Below, one piece after another: positions 14,351 to 22,677 of a stretch of 42,405 nt of DNA (position 1 is its first letter; each line of letters begins with the position of its first letter). A program made the position numbers and the translations under genes. The notes under the pieces are model-generated. The model saw only the letters and a list, made by a program, of their open reading frames with translations. It made no database searches and was not told the origin of the DNA. The stretch is from REEP01 sp964517265. Its GTDB lineage: Bacteria; Pseudomonadota; Alphaproteobacteria; Rhodospirillales; Defluviicoccaceae. The stretch covers positions 1 through 42,405 of the forward strand of contig CAZFBS010000026.1 in assembly GCA_964517265.1 (NCBI GenBank), read 5' to 3'.

Positions 14351-15898
14351 ATGGATGGCATCTCGATTCCGGCGTTTCTGATCACAGTCCTCGCCGTCCT
14401 GTCCGGGCTGTTCGTGTTCGCGGTGGGACTTGGGGTGATTGGCGTGATCGTGCTGTTCATCGCCGATGCAACCCAGACCCGACACGCGATCCGCCGGAAT
14501 TTTCCCGTGATCGGCCGGTTGCGCTATCTCCTTGAGCATCTGGGCGTGTTCTTCAGGCAATACTTCTATGCGATGGATCGGGAGGAACTGCCGTTCAACC
14601 GGGCGCAGCGGGCCTGGGTCTACCGGGCGGCCAAGAACGTCGACAATACCGTCCCCTTCGGCTCGACCCGCGACTTGCGAGCCGTGGGAACCGTACTGTT
14701 CGCCAACGCCCCCTTCCCAAGCCTTGAGACTCATAGCGTTGTGGCGAAGCCGATGACAATCGGGCCGGACTGCCCACAGCCGTTTATCGCGCGCAGTTTT
14801 TTCAACATCTCGGCAATGAGCTTTGGTGCCATCTCCAAGCCCGCGATCCTCGCCCTCTCCAAGGGCGCAAAAGACGCCGGCTGCTGGATGAACACCGGCG
14901 AAGGCGGGCTTTCGCCGTACCATCTGGAAGGCGGCGCCGACATTGTCTTCCAGATCGGCACCGCCAAGTATGGCGTGCGCAACGAGAAGGGCGAACTGGA
15001 TGAGAACAAGCTGCGGACGATCGCAGCCCATCGCCAGGTTCGCATGTTCGAGATCAAGCTCAGCCAGGGCGCCAAGCCGGGCAAGGGCGGAATCCTGCCG
15101 GCGGCGAAGGTGACGCCGGAGATCGCGGCTGTTCGTGGAATCCCGGCGGGGCAGGATTCCATCAGCCCCAGCCGCCACCCGGATATTGCCAGCGTCGCCG
15201 ACCTTCTCGACGTCGTTGCCCGTGTCCGCGGCATGACCGGCAAGCCGACCGGGTTCAAGTTGGTGATCGGCGATCCCGCATGGCTGGACACGCTGCTTGA
15301 GGAGATCAATCGGCGCGGGAGCGAGAGCGCTCCCGACTTTATTACCGTCGACAGCGCCGACGGAGGGACCGGCGCCGCGCCGATGAGCCTGCTCGACTAC
15401 GTCGGCCTGCCGATCCAGGAGAGCCTGCCGCTCATCGTCGACAAGCTCAGTGCATACGGTCTGCGCGAGCGCATCAGGGTCATCGCCTCCGGCAAGCTTA
15501 TCAACCCTGCCGACGTGGCATGGGCCCTTTGCGCTGGAGCCGATTTCGCCAGTTCGGCGCGCGGTTTCATGTTCGCTCTCGGCTGCATCCAGTCGATGCA
15601 GTGCAATCGTAATACCTGCGCGGCCGGGATCACCACGCACAACCCGCGGCTGCAAAGAGGTTTGGATCCGGTCGACAAGGCGGAGCGGGTCAGGAATTAC
15701 GTGAACAACTTGGTACGCGAGGTGGGTGTTATCGCCCATTCCTGCGGCGTTCCCGACCCACGTGATCTTAAGCGGGAACATTGCCGCATCGTCACCGGCC
15801 CGGGGCGGTCGGTATCCCTTAGCCAGTTACACGCAGGTCCCGATCCGCACCTCGATGCCGATTCTCCTTCGCTCACAGCAACGTCTGCCGCAGCATAA
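14351..15898 (+). CDS. FMN-binding glutamate synthase family protein
   Basis: 515 aa. An N-terminal membrane segment (about residues 8-40) precedes a glutamate synthase-type FMN barrel. Diagnostic blocks are FFNISAMSFGAISKPAILALSKGA, NTGEGGLSPYHL, QGAKPGKGGILPAAKV, the substrate/FMN loop 'DSADGGTGAAPMS', ASGKL and a Cys-containing CIQSMQCNRNTCAAGI segment (likely the 3Fe-4S ligands). It corresponds to the single-subunit YerD-like family rather than GltB: there is no N-terminal glutaminase domain and no gltD nearby. The real reaction is uncertain. The SD AAGGAGG supports the ATG at 14351. Confidence 0.88.
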   Translation: MDGISIPAFLITVLAVLSGLFVFAVGLGVIGVIVLFIADATQTRHAIRRNFPVIGRLRYLLEHLGVFFRQYFYAMDREELPFNRAQRAWVYRAAKNVDNTVPFGSTRDLRAVGTVLFANAPFPSLETHSVVAKPMTIGPDCPQPFIARSFFNISAMSFGAISKPAILALSKGAKDAGCWMNTGEGGLSPYHLEGGADIVFQIGTAKYGVRNEKGELDENKLRTIAAHRQVRMFEIKLSQGAKPGKGGILPAAKVTPEIAAVRGIPAGQDSISPSRHPDIASVADLLDVVARVRGMTGKPTGFKLVIGDPAWLDTLLEEINRRGSESAPDFITVDSADGGTGAAPMSLLDYVGLPIQESLPLIVDKLSAYGLRERIRVIASGKLINPADVAWALCAGADFASSARGFMFALGCIQSMQCNRNTCAAGITTHNPRLQRGLDPVDKAERVRNYVNNLVREVGVIAHSCGVPDPRDLKREHCRIVTGPGRSVSLSQLHAGPDPHLDADSPSLTATSAAA

Positions 15899-15963
15899 CC
15901 AACAGCAGCTCCGGCGGCTCCTATATCAAGGGTGTCGTGCGGTTTGACCGGAGAGGACGTGCC

Positions 15964-16302
15964 ATGAGAAACGACCTTGCAGCGAAAACATGTGAACCAT
16001 GTCGTGGCGGCATTCCGCCGATGACCATGGAGGAAGCGAAAGCCCGGATGGATCAGGTGCCGGACTGGGAGTTGAACGAGGACGGCACGCGCATCGAGCG
16101 GTGTTTCAGTTTCGGCAACTTCCGGACGGCGCTTGATTTCGTCAACGATGTGGGCGAGTTGGCCGAAGCGGAGGGGCATCATCCCGAGATTCACTTCGGC
16201 TGGGGCTATTGCCGGATCGAAATTTACACCCACAAGATCGCAGGTCTGCACGAGAACGACTTCATTCTAGCCGCGAAAATCAACCGCATCGAGACAGACT
16301 GA
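15964..16302 (+). CDS. phhB: 4a-hydroxytetrahydrobiopterin dehydratase (PCD/DCoH)
   Basis: 112 aa, normal for PCD. It dehydrates 4a-hydroxytetrahydrobiopterin so the pterin cofactor of aromatic amino acid hydroxylases can be recycled; in bacteria it may also serve molybdopterin chemistry. It shows CEPCRGG at the N-terminus, WELNEDG, FxxALxFVNDVGELAE and the active-site EGHHPEIHFGW with paired His, then YTHKIAGLHENDFILAAKI. The ATG at 15964 has GGAGAGGA 7 nt upstream. No phhA lies in the window. Confidence 0.94.
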   Translation: MRNDLAAKTCEPCRGGIPPMTMEEAKARMDQVPDWELNEDGTRIERCFSFGNFRTALDFVNDVGELAEAEGHHPEIHFGWGYCRIEIYTHKIAGLHENDFILAAKINRIETD

Positions 16303-16338
16303 GGGGACTCCTTCGGCACTTGAGGCTGCCCGCATCCG

Positions 16339-16378
16339 CCGATCCTTCCGCCGCTGCAAAACAGGGCAGAAGGGTCGG
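16339..16378. terminator. Likely bidirectional terminator between phhB and aldo/keto reductase
   Basis: A 10-bp stem with one G-U pair (16339-16348 with 16369-16378) and a 20-nt loop lies in the 83-nt gap between two convergent stops. T-tracts are weak on both sides, so the call rests mainly on position. Confidence 0.35.
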
Positions 16379-16385
16379 GACGCGC

Positions 16386-17354
16386 TTACTTATGGCCCCG
16401 CACTGGCACCGGATGGTATTCTGCCTCCAAATGCTGGATCTCGTCGTCATCCAGGACAAGGCTCAGCGCGGCGAGGGCATCGTCGAGGTGACGAGGCTTG
16501 GATGCGCCGACGATCGGAGAGGAAACGCCAGGTCTCGACAGCAGCCAAGCCATTGCAACTTGGGCCATTGGGATGACCCGCTTCGCGGCGATGGCGGCGA
16601 CGGCATCGATGATTCGGTTGTCCGCCTCGACTCCGTATAGATCCCGCGCAAAATCATCGGTCTCGGCGCGCAGCGTGGTCTCCCCGGCCGGCCGCGTCAG
16701 CCGACCGCGGGCGAGCGGGCTCCAGGGCATCACGCCGATGCCCTCGCTTTGGCAAAGCGGTATCATCTCCCGCTCCTCCTCTCGATAAAGCAGATTATAA
16801 TGGTTCTGCATGGACACGAAGGGCGCCCAGCCGAATCGTCGCTGCAGGCCGAGCGCCTTCATGAACTGCCACGCGTACATGCTGGACGCGCCGATATAGA
16901 GGGCTTTCCCGGCCCGCACGACATCGTTCAGGGCTTCCAGCGTTTCCTCCGGCGGAGTGGCATCGTCCCATCGATGGATCTGATAGAGGTCGACGTAGTC
17001 AGTACCGAGCCTCTTCAGCGACGCATCGATCGCCTCGAAAATGTGCTTGCGCGAAAGGCCGCGATCGTTGGGGCCCTTGCCCATGGCATTAAAAACCTTG
17101 GTCGCGATCACCGCCTCATGCCGCCGCAGGTGCTCCTTTACGGCACGGCCAACCACCTCCTCGCTGACACCCAAAGAATAAACGTCGGCAGTATCGAAGA
17201 AATTGATCCCGGCCTCGACAGCGCGGCGAATCAGAGGCTTTGCCTGCTGTTCGTCCAGAACCCAGGGACGCCACTGCGGTGTCCCGAAGGTCATGCAGCC
17301 GAGGCACAGGCGGGACACCTTCAAGCCAAGCCCGCCAAGCCGGACATATTCCAT
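16386..17354 (-). CDS. Aldo/keto reductase
   Basis: 322 aa, a (beta/alpha)8 NADPH-dependent oxidoreductase of the AKR superfamily. The catalytic tetrad is visible: Asp54, Tyr59 (FFDTADVYS), Lys86 (IATKVFN) and His127 (YQIHRWD). The C-terminal cofactor segment SPIVGASKPRHLDDALAAL binds the NADPH phosphate in relatives. The closest general type is the YajO/IolS-like or 'L-glyceraldehyde 3-phosphate reductase-like' group; the substrate is unknown. The ATG at 17354 has AAAGGAGA 9 nt upstream; a GTG at 17360 is too close to that SD. Divergent from the epimerase gene. Confidence 0.93.
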   Translation of the reverse strand: MEYVRLGGLGLKVSRLCLGCMTFGTPQWRPWVLDEQQAKPLIRRAVEAGINFFDTADVYSLGVSEEVVGRAVKEHLRRHEAVIATKVFNAMGKGPNDRGLSRKHIFEAIDASLKRLGTDYVDLYQIHRWDDATPPEETLEALNDVVRAGKALYIGASSMYAWQFMKALGLQRRFGWAPFVSMQNHYNLLYREEEREMIPLCQSEGIGVMPWSPLARGRLTRPAGETTLRAETDDFARDLYGVEADNRIIDAVAAIAAKRVIPMAQVAMAWLLSRPGVSSPIVGASKPRHLDDALAALSLVLDDDEIQHLEAEYHPVPVRGHK

Positions 17355-17525
17355 GTTCACGTTCTCCTTTCACTGCGATACGACGTCGTTACCGCGTCAT
17401 ATGCAATCTTTGCCTTTCTTGCCTGTTGGCAACGCACCTAAAGCAGGTGTATAGGCTGCACATCTCATCGTGGCACGTCCGCCGCGAGCGGTCAGCATTC
17501 CAACTCCAAGCGGTATCTATCCATC

Positions 17526-18518
17526 ATGATCATTGCTCGCTCGAAGCGCGTTCTTGTGACCGGCGGGGCCGGTTTTCTCGGCTCCCACCTGTGTGACCGC
17601 ATGATTGCCCAAGGGGACGAAGTGCTGTGTGTCGACAATTTCTTCACGGGCGCACGCGGGAACATCCACCATCTTCTCGGTCACCCGCGGTTCGATGTCA
17701 TCCGCCACGATATCAACTTCCCGCTCTACGTTGAGGTCGACGAGATCTACAACATGGCGTGTCCGGCATCGCCCGTCTATTACCAACGCGACCCGGTCCA
17801 GACGACCAAGACGAGCGTGCAGGGCGCCATCAATATGTTGGGCCTTGCCAAACGGGTCAAAGCACGAGTCCTGCAGGCTTCCACAAGCGAAATCTATGGC
17901 GATCCCCACGTCCATCCGCAGCCGGAATCCTATTGGGGACGCGTCAATCCCACCGGCATCCGCGCCTGTTATGACGAGGGCAAGCGGTGCGCGGAAACCT
18001 TGTTCTTCGACTACTACCGGCAGTACCGGATGCCGATCAAGGTGAGCCGGATCTTCAATACGTACGGTCCGCGCATGCATCCGAACGACGGCCGAGTGGT
18101 GTCGAACTTCATCGTCCAGGCCTTGACGGGTCAGCCAATCACCATCTACGGCGATGGTAGCCAGACCCGATCGTTCTGCTACGTCGACGATCTGATCGAC
18201 GCTTTGATGCTGTTCATGGCGAGCGACGCTGACTTCATCGGGCCGGTCAACCTCGGCAATCCGAGCGAATTCACCATTCGCGAGCTGGCGGAACAAGTGA
18301 TCGAGATCACCGGATCGAGGGCAAGAATCGAGCACAAGCCGTTGCCGCAGGACGATCCGGTCCAACGCTGCCCCGACATCACGCTGGCCAAGCAGCAATT
18401 GGGATGGACCCCGAAGGTCCCGCTCCACGAAGGGCTTAAGCGGACTATCGCCTACTTCGAGACAGTGCTCAGCGGTACGGCTATTCCGGAACGGGTTCCT
18501 TCTGCTCTTAGTCCATGA
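17526..18518 (+). CDS. NAD-dependent epimerase/decarboxylase, UDP-glucuronate decarboxylase type
   Basis: 330 aa, an extended short-chain dehydrogenase. TGGAGFLGS (12-20) binds NAD, and the catalytic Tyr149/Lys153 (ACYDEGKR) follow the TSEIYG block at 120-125. The sequence ASTSEIYGDPxxHPQxESYWGxVNP and CYDEGKRCAE are the hallmark of UDP-xylose synthases (UXS), which turn UDP-glucuronate into UDP-xylose. Glycan precursor synthesis is the likely role, but no glycosyltransferase neighbours are present. Convergent with the cupin gene, 10 nt between stops. Confidence 0.9.
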   Translation: MIIARSKRVLVTGGAGFLGSHLCDRMIAQGDEVLCVDNFFTGARGNIHHLLGHPRFDVIRHDINFPLYVEVDEIYNMACPASPVYYQRDPVQTTKTSVQGAINMLGLAKRVKARVLQASTSEIYGDPHVHPQPESYWGRVNPTGIRACYDEGKRCAETLFFDYYRQYRMPIKVSRIFNTYGPRMHPNDGRVVSNFIVQALTGQPITIYGDGSQTRSFCYVDDLIDALMLFMASDADFIGPVNLGNPSEFTIRELAEQVIEITGSRARIEHKPLPQDDPVQRCPDITLAKQQLGWTPKVPLHEGLKRTIAYFETVLSGTAIPERVPSALSP

Positions 18519-18528
18519 TTCCGTTTGC

Positions 18529-19197
18529 CTACCCGGCCTGTACCGCCGGCAAGTGACCGATCTTCACGTAGATCAGGCAGCCCTCGATGCTGAACGGCTG
18601 GTGCGTGCTCCCCGGCGGATTGCGGATCCAGGAGCCTTCCTCGTAACGCCCCTCGTCGTCTTCGAGGGCGCCGTTGAGAACGAGGATTTCTTCACCGCCG
18701 GCATGGCTGTGGGCGGGGAAAATCGTACCGGGCGCCCACCGCACCAGCGAGACGAACTCGCTACCGAAGCGGTGCAACGGCATCACTGAAATGCCCTTGA
18801 CCATGCCCGGAAACCACTCGCCGGAGCGGGTGTCGAATACAACGCGGGTGCGATCGTCCGGGTGGAACTGGCGCAGCTTGACAAACAGGCAGCAACCCTT
18901 CTCGCTCCAGGGAGCGTGCGCGGTCCCCGGCGGATTGCGCACATAGGTGCCGGCCGGATAATCGCCTTCGGCATCGGAGAAGGTGCCATCGACAACCAGA
19001 AATTCCTCGCCAAGATGATGCTCGTGGTGCTTGAACCGGCTGCCAGGCTGGAAACGGACGATGCTGGTGGCCCGTGCAACTTCACCACCGTCCCGCTCCA
19101 GCATTCGGCGCAACACACCGTCGGCAGGTGAGGTTTCCCATTCGGCCTCGTAGCCGAAGCTCACCGCGGGACAGCTCAGGTCAGCGTGAATCAACAT
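18529..19197 (-). CDS. Double cupin protein (ChrR-like cupin domains)
   Basis: 222 aa made of two cupin domains in tandem. The first has FKHHEHHLGEEFLVVDG (His/His/Glu ligands) and the second has FPAHSHAGGEEILVLNG; each is followed by a GTYVRNPPGTxH or GSWIRNPPGSTH strand that supplies the last His. The two halves resemble each other and the C-terminal cupin of ChrR anti-sigma factors, but the N-terminal zinc-binding anti-sigma domain is absent and no ECF sigma gene is adjacent. A metal-dependent enzyme or sensor is therefore all that can be said. AAGGG lies 10 nt before the ATG. It is the last gene of a long minus-strand run, 145 nt after macB. Confidence 0.85.
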   Translation of the reverse strand: MLIHADLSCPAVSFGYEAEWETSPADGVLRRMLERDGGEVARATSIVRFQPGSRFKHHEHHLGEEFLVVDGTFSDAEGDYPAGTYVRNPPGTAHAPWSEKGCCLFVKLRQFHPDDRTRVVFDTRSGEWFPGMVKGISVMPLHRFGSEFVSLVRWAPGTIFPAHSHAGGEEILVLNGALEDDEGRYEEGSWIRNPPGSTHQPFSIEGCLIYVKIGHLPAVQAG

Positions 19198-19342
19198 GGC
19201 AACGGTGCCCTTGTGTTTCCGGTTCGATGATCAGCAATGGTCGCTCCGTGCAGGTGGGGCCTGTCAAGCGCCAACTGGGTCATGCGCCGTTTCGCATGCC
19301 CATCCAATTTCCTGATATCGTTCCGGCGGTTTCTCATCGCCA

Positions 19343-20548
19343 TTATTCGTGTCTGAGCGCCTCGATCGGATCCAGACGCGCCGCCCGGCGTGCCGGTAGG
19401 AGACCGAATACCACTCCGATCGCCGCGGCGAACAGCAAGGCGATGCCGATAATCAGCGGGTTGAAGAGGAACGGGATGCCCAGCAACCGCGCAGCCACGA
19501 TCGAGCAGCCGACGCCGAGGAGGATTCCGACAATGCCGCCCACGATCGAGAGCGCCATCGCCTCGATCAGGAATTGTTTCAGCACGTCCCGTTCGCGGGC
19601 CCCGATCGCAAGCCGAATGCCGATTTCGCGGGTGCGCTCCGTTACCGACACCAGCATGATGTTCATGATGCCGATACCCCCGACGACGAGGCTGATCGCA
19701 GCGATGGCGCCGAGCAGAGTCGTCATCACGCCCGTTACCCGCTCGACGGTCTGGGCGATTTCCTTCATGTCGCGGACCTGAAAGTCGTTCTGTTGGCCAT
19801 CGGGGATGCCGCGGCGCTGGCGAAGCAGCGCTTCGACATCTCCTTGAATCTTTTCCGTGCCGACGGTGTCCTCCGCTGCCACATAGATGGCGCCGATTTC
19901 CTCGCTGCCGGCGACACGGCGTTGAAAGGTCCTGAGCGGCACAACCACAAGATCATCCTGATCGGCTCCAAACGTGGTCTGACCCTTGGCTTGCAGCACG
20001 CCGATCACGAGGCAGGACATGCGCTCGATCCGGATCGATGCGCCGATCGGATTCTGCGAGCCGAACAACTGTGCCCGCACCGTCGCACCCAATAGGCAGA
20101 CGGGCTTGCCCGCCAAGCTTTCCGCCGCGTCGAAGCCGCGACCGCTTGCGAGGGGCCAGTCGCGAATGCTGAGATAGGTGGCGTCGCCACCGGTGAGAAG
20201 AGTCGGCCAATTGGCATTGCCGTAAACCACCAGAACCGGCTGACTGGCCGTCCCGGCGACGCTGCCGACTCCCGCTACCTCGCGGTCGATCGCCTCGGCG
20301 TCACTTTGCCGAAATGCCGGTGCCGTGGTCACCGCGCCCATCTGGCGCTGTCCACCGGGAATGACGATCAGCAGATTGCGTCCCAGACTGGCAATGTCGG
20401 ACGTGACCCGGGCGGTCGCACCACCACCAAGCGTGACCATGGCGATGACGGCGGCAACCCCGATGACGATGCCCAGCATGGTCAACAACGAACGCAGCAT
20501 GTTGCGTCGGATTTCGCGGAGTGCCAGTACGACGGTGCTGATAATCAT
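19343..20548 (-). CDS. macB: ABC transporter permease, MacB/FtsX type
   Basis: 401 aa. The N-terminal membrane helix (LRSLLTMLGIVIGVAAVIAM) is followed by a large periplasmic MacB_PCD domain (about residues 45-260). Three C-terminal helices carry the FtsX motif, including VVGGIGIMNIMLVSVTERTREIGIRLAIGA. It ends 'PARRAARLDPIEALRHE', the standard ending of the family. In transcription order it follows the ATPase gene by 14 nt. Unlike E. coli MacB, the permease and ATPase are separate proteins. Together with the adaptor it would form a tripartite mechanotransmission exporter (substrate unknown). Confidence 0.93.
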   Translation of the reverse strand: MIISTVVLALREIRRNMLRSLLTMLGIVIGVAAVIAMVTLGGGATARVTSDIASLGRNLLIVIPGGQRQMGAVTTAPAFRQSDAEAIDREVAGVGSVAGTASQPVLVVYGNANWPTLLTGGDATYLSIRDWPLASGRGFDAAESLAGKPVCLLGATVRAQLFGSQNPIGASIRIERMSCLVIGVLQAKGQTTFGADQDDLVVVPLRTFQRRVAGSEEIGAIYVAAEDTVGTEKIQGDVEALLRQRRGIPDGQQNDFQVRDMKEIAQTVERVTGVMTTLLGAIAAISLVVGGIGIMNIMLVSVTERTREIGIRLAIGARERDVLKQFLIEAMALSIVGGIVGILLGVGCSIVAARLLGIPFLFNPLIIGIALLFAAAIGVVFGLLPARRAARLDPIEALRHE

Positions 20549-20562
20549 AACCCGGCCGGCCT

Positions 20563-21294
20563 CTAATGCCGAAGCGTGGCAGCGCCGCGATCAGATTGGA
20601 GCGTATTCATGCCATCAGCAACGATCCGGCCATCAAGGAAGCTTACTTGGCGGGTGCTATAGGCCGCCATTGCTGCTTCATGGGTGACCATGACGATCGT
20701 CAGTCCCTGCTCCCGGTTCAATTGCGCGATCAGTTCCATGATTTCGCGGCTGCGCGCGGTGTCAAGGTTGCCGGTCGGCTCGTCGGCAAGCAAGAGATCC
20801 GGCCGGCTCACGATCGCGCGCGCGATGGCGACGCGCTGCTGCTGCCCGCCGGAGAGTTCTGCTGCGGTATGTTGCTCCCATCCTGCAAGGCCGACCTGCG
20901 CCAATGCTTCCAGCGCCCGCACCCGGCGCTCCGCCGGCGCCACCCCGCGATAGAGCAAGGGCAGCTCCACATTCTCTACCGCCGACGTTCGGCGCAGAAG
21001 ATTGAAGCCCTGGAACACGAAGCCGAGGAAATACCGACGCAGAAGGGCACGCTGATCCCGTGACAACTGCTGCACGGCAATGCCGCGGAACAGGTAGAAA
21101 CCAGCGCTGGGTGTATCGAGGCAGCCGAGAATATTGAGACAGGTCGACTTGCCGGACCCGCTCGGCCCCATCACCGCAACGAACTCGCCCCGCTCGATTG
21201 TCAGACTGACGTTGGCCATGGCGGCAACCGCGTTGTCGCCGCGCCCGTAAATTTTGCTGACGCCACGAAGCTCGATCAACGGTGAGGCGATCAC
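20563..21294 (-). CDS. ABC transporter ATP-binding protein, MacB/LolD type
   Basis: 243 aa. Walker A GPSGSGKST is at 43-51, the Q-loop at FVFQGFNLL, the signature LSGGQQQR at 147-154, Walker B LLLADEPTGNLD at 167-178, and the H-loop at VMVTHE. The 'FVFQGFNLLRRTSAVENVELPL' stretch is characteristic of the MacB/LolD subclass that drives FtsX-type permeases. Its ATG overlaps the stop of the adaptor gene by 4 nt, implying translational coupling and one complex. Confidence 0.95.
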   Translation of the reverse strand: MIASPLIELRGVSKIYGRGDNAVAAMANVSLTIERGEFVAVMGPSGSGKSTCLNILGCLDTPSAGFYLFRGIAVQQLSRDQRALLRRYFLGFVFQGFNLLRRTSAVENVELPLLYRGVAPAERRVRALEALAQVGLAGWEQHTAAELSGGQQQRVAIARAIVSRPDLLLADEPTGNLDTARSREIMELIAQLNREQGLTIVMVTHEAAMAAYSTRQVSFLDGRIVADGMNTLQSDRGAATLRH

Positions 21295-22493
21295 GAGTTG
21301 CCCCCGACAAGATCGACAAGCAGCGCCGTGCCACTGGCGACATCACCCTCCGCCACCTCCGTCCACAGGCTATCGGAGAGGCCCACGGTGACCGGCACGG
21401 CGGTCGGCCGACCGTCGCGCAGCGTCCAGACAATCCGTGTGCCGGGGTCCACAGGCGGCGGAGCCGCAGCGTCTGGGGGTGTAAAGCGCAATGCGCCGTT
21501 CGGGATCAACAGCACGTTCGAGCGCCGATTCGTCACAATGCTGGCTGTCGCCGTCATCCCCGGCCGCAGCATCAGACCGACATTGTCGATGGTAAGGATC
21601 GCTTCATAAGTCACCACCCCTTGTACCGTACGCGGGGCATTGCGAACCGAGGTGATGGTCGCAGAAAATACCTGGTTCGGATAGGCGCCGACTGTGAAGC
21701 TCGCTTGCTGACCTTCGGCAACTTGGCCAACATCGGCCTCATCGATATCAAGGCGCAGTTCCATCTGCGTCAGGTCCTGGGCCAACGTGAACAACACCGG
21801 CGTCTGGAAGCTTGCGGCTACGGTTTGGCCCGCCTCCACTTGGCGGGCAATGACCACACCGTCGATCGGTGAGCGGATCACGGCTTTCCTCAGCAGGGTA
21901 AGATCCGCCTCCAGCGCCGCGCTGGCCACCTCGACCTGGGCGCGGGCACTGGTCAGGGCCGCCGCTGCGCGTGCTGCCGCCGCCTCGGCAACATCCACAT
22001 CCTGTTGCGAAGTATAGGAAGCGCGCGCCAAGGCACGAACCCGCGCGAGCTTGGCCCGGGTCTCCACGACGGTGGCTTCCGCCTCGGCAACCCCCGCTGC
22101 AGCCGCCTGCAGAGTAGCCCGCGACTGACGCACCTGGGCACTGAGCTGATCGGTATCCAGCGTCGCCAGTTCCTGCCCCTGGGTGACGTGGTCATTGTAG
22201 TCGGCGCTGACGCGCGCGATTCTGCCCGAGATTTCGCTGCCCACCTCCACTTGATTTGTCGGCTGCAAGGTGCCGGTCGAAGTAACGGTGACGACGAGAT
22301 CGCCGATTCGCGCGGCCTCGGCCCGATATGCCGATCGTTCGGCGGTGCCAACGTACCACCCGTACACGGCAAAAGCCGCCACCGCACAGATCAGTGCCAG
22401 CGCGGCCAATCCTCTCCAGACACGACGGCGGGAAGAATCGAGGCCCAGCCCCAAACGCGCCGCAATCTCCGGATCTATCCTCTGCTGATGCAT
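21291..22493 (-). CDS. macA: Periplasmic adaptor subunit, MacA/HlyD (RND/ABC efflux) family
   Basis: 400 aa. It has a short cytoplasmic N-terminus and one membrane anchor at about 26-48. The lipoyl half TVTSTGTLQPTNQVEVGSEISGRI is followed by an Ala-rich alpha-hairpin (about 120-200), the second lipoyl half SPIDGVVIARQVEAGQTV, and then beta-barrel and membrane-proximal domains. The adaptor links the ABC permease to an outer-membrane TolC-type channel, which is not encoded here. SD GAGGAG lies very close to the ATG. Two copies of a 10-bp repeat lie 77 and 123 nt upstream. Confidence 0.92.
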   Translation of the reverse strand: MHQQRIDPEIAARLGLGLDSSRRRVWRGLAALALICAVAAFAVYGWYVGTAERSAYRAEAARIGDLVVTVTSTGTLQPTNQVEVGSEISGRIARVSADYNDHVTQGQELATLDTDQLSAQVRQSRATLQAAAAGVAEAEATVVETRAKLARVRALARASYTSQQDVDVAEAAAARAAAALTSARAQVEVASAALEADLTLLRKAVIRSPIDGVVIARQVEAGQTVAASFQTPVLFTLAQDLTQMELRLDIDEADVGQVAEGQQASFTVGAYPNQVFSATITSVRNAPRTVQGVVTYEAILTIDNVGLMLRPGMTATASIVTNRRSNVLLIPNGALRFTPPDAAAPPPVDPGTRIVWTLRDGRPTAVPVTVGLSDSLWTEVAEGDVASGTALLVDLVGGNS

Positions 22494-22569
22494 CGCTCCT
22501 CAAATTCTACTGACAACCACGAAACCGGCACCGCACCGGTGCGAGCGGCTGCGAAGATGCACGGACCGG

Positions 22570-22625
22570 TATAAGGCGCAGGCGCACGCGTGCAGACAGG
22601 CACCAGCAACAAAGATATAAGGCGC
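22570..22625. repeat. Pair of 10-bp direct repeats upstream of macA
   Basis: TATAAGGCGC occurs at 22570-22579 and 22616-22625, 46 bp apart, in the spacer between ada and macA. On the minus strand each reads GCGCCTTATA, in which TTATA could serve as a -10 element. Could be a regulator site or chance. Confidence 0.35.
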
Positions 22626-22677
22626 TTGAGGCGATCCTTCCCCCCCCCTGCCGGGAGCGGCCGTTGCGGTGGTGGCG

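Noticed and set aside
14288..15781. 497-codon open frame antisense to the glutamate synthase-like gene
   Set aside because: Antisense to a strongly conserved protein, with no SD and no domain.
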